A DNA stretch of 64,000 nucleotides from Celoporthe dispersa (GCA_016584495.1 WAID01000003.1:5350501-5414500); one strand, 5' to 3'; shown: positions 45,806 through 59,167, counted from the first letter of the stretch. Notes: generated from the sequence alone by a model not told the origin. Translations and numbers: made by a program.

Positions 45806-48800
45806 TTACCACACCTGTCCTCCAGCTTGGCCCGGCGTCCTCGAAGACGCCATCTCTCCATATCTTCCTCTATTCTGTGTCGTGTCGTATGCCTGGAGCA
45901 CACGCGTCTGGGATTCATCTGCCTGCGAGAAGGCGTAGCCTCTTTGCTTGCGCATGCGCTGCACCTGGCGGACCTTGCGAATTGCCTTCTGGAATTGTTC
46001 CATGCTGTGGAGACACGCCTGGTTAGCTTCAGAGAGGAGGTAGAAAAGAAAAAAGAAAAGAAAAAAAAACATACCGAGGTCTGTAGTCTTGAATGTTGTA
46101 CTTTTGAATCTCTTGAATGTGGTGATACGTCTGCGGCCGATACATCCTCTTGGCGTACTTCCACGCCACGTCCCTGACCAGGCACAGCACCGGCAGCGAC
46201 AGCATCTGCAGCCAGAAGATCGGCGACGAGAACAGGCGCGGCACGAGGCCGTGGTACTCCTCAGAGATGCCAACGAGCGGCCCGACAGTACCGTACGCGG
46301 CGATGAACGCGAGGAACAGCCCCATGGATCCAGGGATCGCAATGACATGGTACTTGGTCCAGTTGTTCGTGATGAGCCCCGCCTTGCCCAGAACCGTGAG
46401 CAGGACCGCGCCGTACATGGCCGTGCCCCAGACCCAGTGGCCGGCCGTCTTGCCGTCCCCCCTGGATGAGGTCCCATGGCCACAGCAGCTCGCCCCAGAC
46501 GTAGATCATGAGCGAGTGGTAGACCGCATTCGCGATCCAGGCGATAAAGACGCGCAGCCGGAAGAACTGGTTCGTCTGGCCGAGGGCGTACAGCTGGGGA
46601 TAGCGGTCGAGGAGGCGCGCCGAGACGAACTGATCGAGGATTCCCATCGCCAGGGGCGGCAGGAAGGTGAAGATGACATTGTACAGGGAGAGTGTCCAGG
46701 ACTCGTAGATGATCTGGCCCGAGAAGACGTTTTGGAAGGTGTACTGTGACTGTCAGCAGTGGGCAGGGCAAGAAGAGGAAGAGGAGCGGAGCGGGTCGCG
46801 CTCATGGTGGGACGGGGCTTACCCAGAACTGCGTCATGTACAGGGTGATGTTCTTGTAGAACGAGAACAAGATCGTCTTGCTGACCCTGTGGTAGCTCCA
46901 CGCGCCATGCACGAGCAACAGCTTGCGCAGGTACCTGAACTGCCCGATCGAGACATCTGCGCTGCGAGCCGCCTGAAGACCCTCCAGGCCGCTGATACCC
47001 ACACCGACGTGCGCGGCCTGGATCATCGAGACGTCGTTGGCCCCGTCGCCGATAGCGAGGAGGATCGACTGTTTCCGGTGCTTCTTGACCAGCTTCACAA
47101 CAAGCGCCTTCTGCAGCGGCGAGACGCGACAGCAGATGACAGCCTTGCACATGACGGCCAGCTCGAGGAACATCTTTTCCATGTCCTTCTCGAGCGCGTA
47201 CGTCAGCGACTTTCCGTCGATAACCAGCGCCAGCGTTTCCGTCTCGATCGTCCCATCGCCCTGCGTCCGGATCGCGTCGAGCTTCTTCTGTATGTTGTCC
47301 CTGGTGGCAGCCGCCGTCTCTTCGTTGATGATGAGCAGCATCATGTCCTCGCTGAGCAGCTTGCAGCTCATGCCGATGTTGATCGCGGTCTCCTGCCGAT
47401 CGCCAGTCAGAACCCAGACCTTGATGCCGGCTTGCTGCAGCGTGTGGATCGTCTCGGGGACGCCGTCCTGGAGGCGGTCCTCGATGGCCGTGGCCCCCAG
47501 GAGGTAGAAATCCCTCTCGATCAGCTCGGACGCCTTGTCCAGCTCGTCGGCACGGTTCCCACCGACAGTCGTGGATGCCTTGTCGTAGATGGCGTACCAC
47601 TCCTGGAACTCCTGCTCGGGGACCTCCCGCATGGCCAGGCAGAGGGTCCGCAGCCCCTCCGACGCATAGTCCTCGAGGTGCCTCAGGGTGGCCTCGACGT
47701 GGGGGTTCTGGTCATTGAGCCGCTCCAGGATGACCGTGTCGGCGCCCTTGCAGTAGCACCGTACTTTACCGTCCGGGCAGCGGTAGATGGTAGACATCCT
47801 CTTCCTCGTCGAGTTGAACTCGCACACGGCGAGGAGCTGGTACTCGAACTCCTCCCCCCCGACCTCGATAATGACGGCGTGGGGCTTGCGCGCGGTGAAC
47901 TTGTACCCGAGCATCGCAGCGCCCTCGACAAGGGCTCCCTCGTCAGGCGAAGCAGCCTGGTACTTGATCTTGCCCGAGGCGTCGCGCTCCGGGATGACGG
48001 TGTGGCAGGTCGAGAGCAGCGCGAGGAAGTGTTGCATGATCGGCGCCGTCTCGTGCGATGTCGTGTTCTGGCGAAGCCTGTTGAAGTCGTGTATGCCAAC
48101 CTCGACACCGTCCTCGACGGTGGCCCTCCTGTCCTCCGGTACGTCGTCCGCATACATGATGCCGCCGATCGAGCACTGCTTGAACTCCATGATATTGCAG
48201 GTCAGGGTGCCCGTCTTGTCCGAGAAGACGTACTCCACCATCCCGAGCTCCTCCACCAGGCTCGACGTCCGGCAGTTGGCAGGCGTATCGGTCTTGTCGT
48301 AGTAGATGTCCAGGTCGTCGTTGATGAGGATCCCGTGCCAGTACTTGACCAGCTCCACGGTGACAAACAGGGAGATGGGCACCAGCGCAGAGAACAGGAC
48401 CCAGTACGTGACCATGTCGGAGGCGAACTGCTTCGCGACCAGGCCCACCGTGTTCAGCTCGGACAGGTCCAGGTAGGTGAGGGAGCTGCGCTGCACGCTC
48501 CGCATGACAAGGTCGCCGACGGTACAGACGACGCTGAGGACCAGCAGGGTGCCGACGAGCAGCAGGACGAGCAGGTTCATCTGCTTCTCGACCTTGGTGC
48601 GCTTGATCGGCGCCGCGGTGGCGTTGCGCATGAGCTTCGTCTCGTGGCCGGTGAAGACCACAACGCCGTGGATCCAGGGCGTGTTCCGGAGGAGTGGCCC
48701 CCCGCAGCAGGAGCTGCTCGGGGTTCAGGGCCAGCTCCTTCTCGCCGGCCCCGGCCTGCATCGTCAGGGCCGCCTCGTACGTGTACAGGCTGCTGTTGGG

Positions 48801-50134
48801 CTGTTCGGACTTGATCTTGCCGCCCAGCCGGCCCAGGTCGCTCGAGCTGACCAGGGCCGCGGTCTCGGGAAGCGCCTGCTTGATCTTGAGGTTGGTCTCC
48901 CCGTCCAGGTTGGCGGTCTCGATGTAGCACAGGCCCTCGGGCTCCGAGCTCGCGAGCAGGACCAGGTCCGCGGGGAAGGACTCCTCCGACTCCACGCGCA
49001 CGATGTCGCCCACGGCCACGTTGACCCATTTCGCCTCGTCAAAGTTGGAGCCCCTGAGCACGCGCGCCTTGGACATGTTCAGCGCCTTGTCCGCCTGCTT
49101 CCGGCGGTAGTCCTCCACCAGCTCCTTGCCCGCCGAGATCAGCAGCACCACGACGAGGGGCCCGATGGTGGTGTACGGGTTCGTAGGGGAGAGGTTGGGT
49201 ATCTGCTGCAGCGCCGAGGTGAAGAGGAAGAAGATGTTTGCGTATTTGGAGAACTGCTCCAGGAGGAACTTGGGGAGGAAGGTCGCGACGTTGTACTTGG
49301 CCGTCGAGACCTGGTTGTCGACGTACTTGTTGGCCAGGTTGGCGGGCGGGTTGTTGAGGTGGATGATGCGCGGTCCCAGGGTCGAAGGGTCAGGCTTGCC
49401 GCGGCCGAAGCCAAACTTGAAGGTGCCCACGTCGAACTTCTTCCCACTCCCGCCGCCGCCGCCGCCGCCGCCAGCGCCGCCGGCTGGCGCATCTGGGTGC
49501 TGGTGCGACGACGACGACCCGGGCTCCGTCAGCGGCAGGTCCATCTCTGAGTAGCCCTCGCCCATGCCCAGCATGTTCTTGGCCCTGCCCAGGAGGCCGC
49601 CCCCATACTTAATATGCTGTTCCTGTTCCTGGCGCTGTGTCGCGCGTCTGCTCCGTAGCCGTCCTGGTGCATCATGCCGGGCGGTCCTCCTCCATGCTGG
49701 TAGTACGAGTTTCCGTCCTCCGGGTAGTCGTCCGTGTAGTCGTCGGCATACCGCTGGTAGTTGTCGAGGTCTGAGGTCTGGGAGTACTGCCTGGCTCCAC
49801 CCGTATTATCAGCATAGTAGGGGCCCCCTGATGCCAGGGCTGCGCCTGCGCCGCCAACGCCCGGTGTCGCCGCGTGTGGAGACGTTAGACTGGAAGATTG
49901 GGTGGTTGTCTGGGGGTGGCCTGCGCCGAGGAAGTCATCGTAAGAGACGGAGGGGCGGGGTGGTGGTTGTTGTTGTTGTTGTTGAGCGCCATCGTGATCG
50001 TAGGCGCTGGAACGAAGGAGGTCGTCGTCGGTCAGGGCTGAGCGCTGCCCTCCGCCGTAGACGGGCTGGTCGTCGAGGTCGAGGAGGAGGTCATCTTGGC
50101 GGGAGGATCCTCCATACGGAGGTCTGCCAGCCAT
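45806..50134 (-). CDS. DRS2: P4-ATPase aminophospholipid flippase, Drs2 type
   Basis: Trans-Golgi/endosomal flippase that moves phosphatidylserine and phosphatidylethanolamine to the cytosolic leaflet. Three exons: 50134-46823, 46743-46075 and 46004-45806 (introns 79 and 70 bp). Motifs in order: IHLNNPPANLANKYVDNQVS, LDGETNLKIKQ, the P4-specific PISLFVTVELVKYWH, the phosphorylation site VFSDKTGTLTCN, KGADTVILERL, VWVLTGDRQETAINIG and AIGDGANDVSMIQAAHVGVG. The tail has QKAIRKVRQVQRMRKQRGYA and VLQAYDTTQNR, characteristic of Drs2 and not of Dnf types. Three one-base corrections are needed: one base added at C5 49600-49604, one removed near 48689-48696, and one removed from C6 46455-46460. They give 1,392 aa, and the intron phases close. 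The N terminus has a Gln run and a Gly run, and no other disorder is unusual. Confidence 0.93.
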
Positions 50135-52816
50135 CGGGGTGCCGGTGTAATTGGCCTTTTCGGGGGGGGTGGAAGGGGGGTCAGGAAATGACGTTACGCG
50201 GCATTGGACGTGTCAGTGTCAAGTGTCGATATCGTTTTTGTCGTCGGAGATGATATCGCGCCTGGTGGAGACGTTTTGGTCGGCTGTCGACAATGCAGGA
50301 GTGCAGGAGACAAGAAAGCCTGCTGGCCTCTTGTGGCGGTCGTGGTTGTCAAGTTGCTGCTGTAGGATTCAGATGTGTGTCAGCCTGGGGGGTTGCGGCA
50401 TGAAGGCACTGGTGAGGAGCAGCAGCAGCAGCCATGTGCAGGACATGGAACATTGGGCAACCAGGCAAGAGACAAGTTTGGGGTTCGAGAGAGCTTTGTT
50501 CATTCAAACCAGACGGCGCGGCACTGCCTCAGGCTTGGCGGGCGCTGATCATCCCGTGCCCAAATCTAAACAGCGGGCGGGAAGCTGTGCGTGTCACTTA
50601 TTGCTGGTACTGTTACTGCTGACAGCTACTGTAGAAACAGTGGGTGTAGGCTCCACTGCAACCAGGTGAACCTTTGCCCGCCCACCCCCCCCCCCCCCTC
50701 CACAGGACACCACGTCACAACCTTGCAGCAACCCACCACTGCCGGCCTGTATCTGAGAATATGGGTTTTTCTACAGCAGCTATATCAGAATCTCAGACAG
50801 CCACATGTCCTCTCTTTTTAAACAACACTTCTGAGTATCACAGGTGCCCTGCATCTTTGTTCCCAGGGATCTCTCTCTCCTGTCAGAAAGTGGTCATGAC
50901 CCAGAGTACATATGGGGGTACATTTCACCACCTCAAGAGGCGCAGCAGGCAGTACCACTCACAACTAACTAGCGCCTTCAGACATCTTCGTGGTTAAAAA
51001 AAAAAAAAAGCAGAAGAAAGGTGGTGGCAATTGGGGGACCACCAAGCTAGGCTCACCAGCCACACTTTCGCGGCCTGGAGAGTTTGCACTTGTGCTTTAT
51101 TTAGCACATGATTCCTGCTTCGTACAAGAAAGCACTCACCCATATATTCCCACCAGGACCAAGGGCCAAGATGACAGAGGGCCTCATTCTGTGGCCACAC
51201 AGCCTCCCCGGAGACCTTTTGTGCCTCTGCCCGGCTTTATCTAGCTTCAATCACATTAATCGGTAGTGAAACCGCTCGCTGAGCAGGGTCCTCGTATACT
51301 ACTATAGTACATTTCTGTGGGGCTTCCTACGCTCCCTCCCCCCCCGGGCCCCCCCTAAGCAGAGTCAGTCAGGGCCTTCGGGGCTAAGTAAGGAAGGGCT
51401 GGCTAAGCCTGACAGAGACCAGATCCTCAACGTTCAGCAGCAAACAATCCGTCTTTCCACCTAGTCCTGTCATGCAGCGAAGCGTACTGGCTGTAGTGAT
51501 GAACAACTACCTAAACAATCAATTCCCTAGACCATTTGACTAAAATGAGCGCCTCGCTCCAGCCCATGTCCCCCCCCCCTCTCCCCTCTCTTCGTCCTCC
51601 TGAGAGGCGGACCAATTATTATGCCAAGCAGACAGCCCTGACGTCCCCTCCCCCTTTCACCAACATAGGAGAAGCGATCATCGTTAAGGCCCAGGTAGTA
51701 ATTCCCCAAGAACATAGGTAACGGTATTACCATGCAACGAAAATCCAGGATCCAGCCACAGAGGGTAAATGGACCCCATATCACGGTTCATCCAGAGGCC
51801 TCACTGCATGCCTGCAACAGGATAACTAATTTTAACCCTACCGTGCTGGTCATACAGCTCCTTCGACCTGCCACTGGATGGCGCGCTGCGGATCATCTGT
51901 TCCCAACCTGCCATAGGAGCTCTTCGGTGTTGCATGATGCTATTCTTCCCAGTCGGATGCCCAACACGTGGTGGTTTGATGATGCATGGTCTTGCTTGTC
52001 GTAGTACAGGTGTGGACGGTCGCTATGTACGGGGCTATACTACAGGAATCGCATCAATTTGCCTGCATGAGTGTAGTCTGTGTGTAAATATTTTCAAACC
52101 GCCAAGTGAGGCCTTTTTTTTCTTCTTCTAGAGCCCCAAGAGGAGACCAGTGAGAAGGTAGGAGTGTATGGGCGTGATCAGGACATCGGACACGGACTCA
52201 ATCTTCATACCACCCAGACGCAGCCCGCCCGAGACTGTAGACGAGCAGCTGCCCCTGTTTCCTCCTGGGAACAGAATTGTATCCTCTCGAGGCCTGTCTA
52301 TCCATCACGGCAAGAATGAGAGTCCACGTGCATCAAGCGAGCGAGCGATGATGTTTGTCATCTTTGGTGTCATCACCTTTTGTCAAGAGTAGAAGAAGAG
52401 AATGGTAGAACGCTTGAGCAGATCATGTTTAAATAACAGAATATAAAACGAGGCAAATATGTATATCATAACACAGCTAGCTGACATGATCTCAGCGAGA
52501 ATATCCAAGTGGTATCTTTTTTTGTTCAGAGCGACAAAAGGAAAAAAAGAAAAAAAAATAAGGTAAAAAGGGATCTCCCGGGTTGTCCCATCCAGACCGA
52601 GCCCCGCCGCATAGCACACAAACATCGCCCTAGATCCCGTTCGCTGTGGAAAGAGGCAGGGAATAATAACACATATGCTAACAATATCATCACGGCAACA
52701 TCGGCCGAACAAAGGAGAAGAAGAAGACACATTACCGCCAAATCGCGCCGCCGCACCTTGGGCGCAGCGTGACCAGGGGGCCAGCGAAGGGGGCCAGGCC
52801 AAGGTCATGGTCATGG
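50135..52816. other. 2.7-kb intergenic region upstream of DRS2
   Basis: Between tandem minus-strand genes. It contains homopolymer runs of C (50,685-50,698; 51,571-51,578) and A (50,997-51,008) and no open frame with a recognisable motif. Immediately after the next gene's stop codon is a small GGTCAT triple repeat (about 52,803-52,820). Confidence 0.55.
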
Positions 52817-55800
52817 TCATGCCTCCTCCGTGATCCCCTCGGCACCACCGCCCTCATCCCTCCACTCCCGGCTCTTCTCTGTCAGCCTCTTCACGCCGCC
52901 CACACGCGCCGCCCACAGACCCTCAATCGGTGTCCTGAACGTGAACGCCCTCTGGCTGCTGATCACGCCGATGGCCTGCAGCACCGCCTTCCTGCTGTCC
53001 CGGCCGAACACGGCCGGGTGGTTGATCCACTCGAGCGCAGAGTCCAGCTCGGCATCAAGAGCCGACACGGTCGTCGCGTCGATACCCGCCGCGGGACCCA
53101 TACCGCCGAGGCCGATTGCGTCGTTGGACCGACTGCGCGGGATCGCCGACGGCTGGAAGCCGTTGGGCACGGCCGAGCTGCCAGGGCCGCAGCGCCGGCT
53201 GTCGTGGGGGAAGGCGTGTGTTTCCTGTCGGGGGTGAGGGCAGCGGTTGGAGAGGAGTCGTTCTGGACGTTGAGGGGTGTCGAGGGGTTGGACTTGGGCG
53301 GCAACGCGGGGACGGGTGGCAGGCCGCCCTTGCCGAGGCCCTTCAGGATGGAGCGCGTCTCGTTCAGGAGCGTGTGTGCCCTGTCGTGCTGCCCTCTGCT
53401 GACGAGGGTCAGCGCGCGGGTGAGCATGTCGGAGGTGAGCAGCTCCATCCGCCGCTGCACGATGTGCGGGTGCGGGGGGATTGGTGGTGAGCCGTTCCAG
53501 GACTTCTTGTTGGAGGAAGCTGGCAGCATCGTGATGGCCAGGAGGGACGGCCTCGGCAGGTGCATGGCAGCTCCGTCCCGCAGGATGTCGCCCCACGTGA
53601 GGTCGGCTTGGATGAGCGGGACCTCCTCCACAGACACCGCGCGCTGATCTTCCTGTTCGACTGGGCCGCCGAGGGCCTCGAGGCCTGCCACGACGGTCTC
53701 CCAGGCATCCTGCGGCAGCTGCTCCTGCGTCGAGGTGTCGGGCAGGATGACAAGCTGGACGAGGATGTCCCGCTTGTCGCCAAAGCGCAGGTCGCCCAGG
53801 GAAGCCTCTGCGTCACGTCCGGTCGCGCGCTTGGTGATCTGGAGCGCACCGCTGATCTTGTGGAACTTCGCCGGCGAGCCCTCAGGCAGCTTCAGCTTGA
53901 GCTTGACATTCTGGTGCGAGAGCGTCTGCATCGACCCCAGACACCCGGCCAGGCACTCGCGGAGCATCATCCAGTCCTTGACGTAGGTATAGGATGCCTT
54001 GGTCCGGGTGGAGAGCTCAATCATCGTGTCCGGCTTGTGTGTCATGCCGAGGCCAAAAGAGTGGATCGTGATCCTGGAGGTTGGAGGGGTCAGCTTCGAC
54101 TTCTCGTGGTGGGATCCTGGGCGGGTCAAACACTTACTTGGCAGCCTCGGCTCGTGAGACCACGAAATCAACGCTGTCGGCGTCTGACGTGGACGCATCG
54201 CTGATGAGCATGATGGTCGCGACGGGGTTGTTGTACTTGCGCTGCATCAGCAGGTCCATGGCGACATTGGCCCCCTCGACGACATCTGCCCGGTGGCTCT
54301 TCTGGCCGACGGGCTTGATCGAGACAGGACGTTGCTCCAGCCGGGCCATGCCTTGGTCGTCATGCCCACGATAGGCACGCCACCACCACCCGAGCCAAAC
54401 GTCACCAGGCCCATGCGGTCCCTCTCGCCTAGGGTGTACACCATGAACCTCAGTGCATCCCTGACCAGATTGATCTTGACGCCCTGCATGGACGAGGAGA
54501 TGGGCACGACCACCACGACGTCGATGGGGACGTGGACGGAAGGCATGAGAGGGCTCCTGGCAAAGTTCGTATACTCAGTCGGTGCCGTTGTGGCGGACCT
54601 TGCTCCCCCCAGGAAGATGCTACTGACGAGACGCGTTGAGGCTTCGCCGAGTCTCTCCGCCATTCCTCCTCATCCTCACCCGAGAACTCGCCGCGATCAT
54701 AGTCGGGGCTGCGAACGGGCGGTGTCTCGACGGCGTTTAGGTCCAACAGGGCTTGTTGCCAGAGCTTCAGCTGGTTGCGGTTCTCGAAGCGCAGGTGGAA
54801 CTGCGGCAGCTCGGCAACGGAGAGGCTGAGCGTCAAGACGTTCTCGTCCATGTGACCGGTCTCTGTCACCTCGTTCAGGTGCTTCTTGATCAGAATCGAC
54901 CCCTTGAGGGTGCATCTTGTGGTCTTGCGAGGCGCGCCGTCGTCCCACTGCGAAGACTGGTTCGAGCTCTTCTTCTCCTTCACGCAGATAAGCATCTCGG
55001 CGAAGAGGAAGCACTCAAGCTCTTGCCACGAGACCTTGTCCTTTCCGACCCGCAGGGTTCCGTAAAGCCGCAGCTTGCCAAATCTATATCGGCGGGTCAG
55101 CCGCCAACACCAAGCGGACAGAAAGAAGGGAAGGGGAAGAGGGAATAAGGGGGAGGGGTAGGAATCTCATGCTTCCACGCACCGGCTAAAGTCCAGGCCA
55201 TGCCAGTTGTCGACCCGGCTGCGAAGAGTCTCCGTCATCTCCTCCAAGACCTCTGGCGCCTCGTAGGGATAGAAACGGGGCGCGCTCCGTGCGGGAGACG
55301 GCGGCCTCTGGGGGAACTGGTCCTCTATCCTCTGCTGTGGGATCGGGGGCGCGGACTGGAGATCATCAGGATCAGGCCGCCATTTGTTGTCGGTAACCTC
55401 GACCGTGATGAGGCATGTGAGCGTCTGCTGCTGCCGCGACCTGTTGATCGTAGGGAACTCGGACCGCACGGTTACCGTCGGTGCCGGGATGGGATTTCTC
55501 GCGACAGCTTTCGGGCTGGCCAGAGAGGCCTCCATGGCCTGCAGATCATATTCGTGACGCCGCGCCGGGCCGCTCTGTGTTGTCTCAGGGTAGCCGCCCG
55601 AGGAGGCAACTCCCGTCACTCCGGTCGCGTCGCTGTCATTTCGCGCATGACCGTTCCGTCCTATAAATCTGTCGGATGCCTGGTCCCGAAGGCTACCGTG
55701 CGGGACAGCCTGCTGCGGCGGGCCATTCCTCCCAGCAGAGCCTCTGCTTGGTGGGCGGCCGGCGTGTTCGTCCCATGCTGCTGCCGCCGTCGTCACTGCT

Positions 55801-56195
55801 GCTCCCGGTGTTGGTGTCGGCGTGGCCGCTGCCCTGTTGTCGTTCACGGATACCGATCGTACCATGCTGCTGATCTTCTCTGTAATGGGTGGGAATGTGA
55901 TTAGTGTGTCGACCGCGCGCGACCGGCGTCAAAAGGGTGAACACGTACCAATGTCGAGGACATTACCGCCCCGGCTTGTGTCGAGGTGAAGCGGGGCGTT
56001 GCATGTCGGGCAGTACTGCGACTCGAACTCCCGGATAAACTCGTAGAAACATGCCTCATGTGATACATGAGAGCAGGAGAACTGCAGTATCCTCTCGCCA
56101 CGGAGCGTGTGCTCGAGCGGCTCCTCGCATACAGCGCACTCGCTTCCCACGAAGGTGCGCTCCCTCCGGGTGCGACTCCTGTCGGCGTTCATCAT
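52817..56195 (-). CDS. RING-PH-VWA protein with Ste5/Far1 scaffold domain order
   Basis: Candidate MAP-kinase scaffold of the Ste5/Far1 type, judged by domain order. Four exons: 56195-55949, 55879-55183, 55083-54138 and 54073-52817; introns are 69, 99 and 64 bp. RING (about residues 20-68): CAVCEEPLEHTLRGER, CSHVSHEACFYEF and YCPTCNAPL. PH domain (about 315-435): FGKLRLYGTLRVGKDKVSWQ, LECFLFAEMLICVKEKK, then HLRFENRNQLKLWQQALLDL. VWA domain: VHVPIDVVVVVPISSSMQG, DALRFMVYTLGERDRMGLVT and ATIMLISDASTSDADSVDFV; it has SSSM where a full MIDAS has DxSxS. A long helical C-terminal region follows. Three missing bases break the frame: G6 at 54605-54610, near 54325-54335, and near 53190-53211. With them added, all phases close at 1,049 aa. 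Other RING-VWA proteins exist, but the PH domain between the two favours Ste5/Far1. Confidence 0.78.
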
Positions 56196-57705
56196 GCCAA
56201 AGTTCGAAGTTGTATTTGCGCGTCGGGCGCCGTCGCGGGATCGGCTCGAGCTCGCGGAAACGGATGATCGTTGCGACGACGGGGGCCGCAGGGTACCGGC
56301 TGCGATAGAGTGGCCTTTGTGCGAGGAGAGGGGTGGTTAGTCCCAGATGGGTAACGGCGGGCGGTTGGCACAGCTCGGGACGGTTCGTGTCACAGTGCTG
56401 CGCTGGCACGAACGATGGGTGGTGGGTGTGCAGCGCAGACCCGTCACACACGATTTGGAGGGGGGAGAAGGGGGAGAAGGAGGAGGAGGCAAGACGCGAC
56501 GTGCAGGGCAAGGAGACAGTGAGGCTGAACGGGCCGAGGAGGAGGAGGAGAAAGAAGGATGTCAGATCGACTCACCCTTTTCAGGGAACGTGGGCTCGTC
56601 CGGGCCGCCGCCACCAATGGGAAGGGGAACGGCCTTGTGGTTCTGGTGCTTCGACTTTGGTCCTGGTCTCGAGGGAGGTCGACTGGATGCGATCGGTTCG
56701 GTCCCTCCCCAGGCGGAAGCGAATCCCTTGGTCTCCAGGCCGATGAGACCAAGCTGTCTCAGGCTGTCGAGCTGTGCTTCCGCAACCCGCTGCTCCTTAG
56801 CAAACCCTTCTTGTTTCTCGTGTGATCGATGGAACATATGGGCCCGGAGTTGATAAGGGAACGAACGGACGGGGCGAACTGGGTCGGAGCGGGCGAGGTG
56901 GGAAAAAGACGTAGGATTGCGGAGGCCCTGATCGAGCCCTGGGGTCCTGTGGGCAGGATGTTCTGTTCAGGTACTGGAGGTGGAAATGAGTCGCGCGAGG
57001 AGAGGCAGCAGGGTGGCGTAGATCCGTGTATAGCCACTGGGCCTCTGACCGAGGATGGGCCACGATGAGGCCTAGGCGTCCGGCGCAAGGGCCCGAGGAT
57101 GCTCGAAGCTTTCCAGGAGGACGAGGCACCGACAGGGGGGAATGACAGGGGCACGACCGGATCCTGGCAGACTGGCGAGCCCACGACGGCGGCTAGTGAC
57201 TGTGGTACCTGCGTCGCTGCACGGGGAGGGGGAGAAGTGGTACCAAGTGACTCTGGTCCTGGTCGGGGATCCTCGAGGGCCTGTCGGGAGACACGGCTGA
57301 GGCAGAGTTGGCAGCCCGCGCCTGGGCAACTTAAGGTAAGTATGTACTGAAGTAGGCACGCGATGGATCTTGGTGAGTAAGATAGCGAGAGAGAGAAAAA
57401 AAGATAAAGAGAGAGAGAGAGAGGTGTGTGGATTGTCGCCGCACAGCAACTCCTCCCAAAGGTCTAGGGGGGGTGGGAGGCTGTTTCAGGAGGGGTGGTA
57501 TCAACTATGCTGCCTTGTGCCGAACCCAGGCGAAGAAGAAGGTTGGTGGTGGTGGGCACAGGAGGGACCTTTGGTAGGGTTCACACCTAGGCCTAGATTT
57601 TTTCGTGGCCCTTCTTGATTTGTTTTTCCCCCTTCTCTTTCCTCTCTCTTTTTCCCTGTGGTGTCGAACCCCCCCTTTCTGCGGAGGGTTTACTGCTGGT
57701 GGTAG

Positions 57706-57730
57706 TAGCAGCAGCAGCAGCAGCAGCAGA
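57706..57730. repeat. AGC trinucleotide repeat
   Basis: About eight AGC units in non-coding DNA. Confidence 0.9.
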
Positions 57731-59153
57731 TATGCACGCACATGCCCTGCGATGCGGATAACTCTAATCCTGTGGCTGATGTCCCGGCCGCCGCGTGATG
57801 GAGCAGCGAAAATGGCCGAGAGGGGGGTCCCACGTAAACGTCAGGTCGGGCTCGAAATGATGGTGGATCAGGTTGGGTCTCGCTCCACAGCCCGTCTTGA
57901 ATCGGCCGTGTTACTATTTGTAGGGCGGCGGGTTCTGTTATATGACGGATGACCGTCGCAATGACCTCGTGCAGATTGCAGACTGCAGATTGCTGTCTGC
58001 GAGGAGGGTTCCCGCCACTATTGTCGCCTGGGTCGAGGCTGTCGAGCTGTCCGGATCGTCGCGTCTCTCCCCCCCTCCAAAGGTCGGGCCTGTCTCTTGT
58101 ATTGTCTTCTCCACAGACAGCACGCGATAGTCAGGCACCCCGGGGCTCGCTCCGTCTCGTCTCGGCCTGTGGAGTGGATCGTCAGGGAGGGCACACGAAC
58201 AGCCCAAGGCAAGGCTCTGGGATGATCCGGATGCGCGGTAATCGGCAAGAGGAGCCGTGACAGCTGGTTGATCGGAAACACACAACGCGATCGATGACCG
58301 ATTGGTGATAAGGCCTGGAATCCCCTCAAGGAAGATGAAGGAGAAGAAAGGGTTCTGGTCCGTGCAGTTGGGAAACGAGACAAAACAGCAGCAAGGTGGT
58401 CGGCGAGCTGAGATGGAGCTACAAGAGGTGGGGGAGGGGGAGGGGGAAGGGCCGCCAGACGGGCGGCAGCGGGCAGTGGTGTGCCAGTGGCAGCGGCAGC
58501 GAGAGTGACGACACCGCCAGCTCTGGGGACCTTGGAACCTCCTCCCACCACCGGCAGAATACGGCTTGTGTGTGTGTGTGGGATGTGACAGGATCGCTCT
58601 GTTGCGGGAGAAAGTGCGACATCATAGTACACTCTCCTGCAAGAGGGGGACGAGGTCGACAGCCTATTGGTCTGGGGGCCACAAGAGTGTCTCTGTTCCT
58701 CCTTCCCCCCTGCAACCACTACTACGTACCTACCAACTTCAAACGACCAGCCATCCCCCCCTGACTCTGTAGTGGGTTAAGTCCCTAGGAGGTTCCCGAC
58801 CTGCTTCAGACTATGTACTCTGTTTTTTGGGTGTTTTTTTTTAATAAAAAAAGAAAAAAAGAAAAGAAAGAAGAGAGATCATCAGGTCAGGGATCGGAAG
58901 GTGATGATGGATGTCGACATAGGGACACAGCCATCTCAGTAGTAATACATACTTTACATGCCCGTAAGTAGTTATTACATAGTCCAATGTACAGAGCAGA
59001 TGAGATCGAGGAGCCTAGCCAAGAGCGCGCGCTCTGGACGGCGGGCGGCAGCAGGGCCTAGTGAGATCCGGTCATCGCAGCTATACCCGACAGGGCAGAA
59101 GGGTGCGGTACAGCAAGGGGAAAGTAGCCAAGGAGTAGGTACTCTTCCTACCA

Positions 59154-59167
59154 TGATGGTACCATCA
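59154..59167. repeat. Perfect palindrome TGATGGTACCATCA
   Basis: 14-bp self-complementary sequence with a GGTACC core, in the right gene-poor region. Confidence 0.75.

Noticed and set aside
46709..48814. 701-codon plus-strand open frame opposite DRS2
   Set aside because: It is the antisense of a strongly conserved P4-ATPase frame and has Arg/Asp/Val-rich composition typical of a GC-rich codon shadow, with no motif of its own.
58018..58719. 233-codon minus-strand open frame
   Set aside because: Pro/Arg/Ser-rich with no recognisable domain. The sequence is GC-rich low-complexity DNA where long frames are expected by chance.
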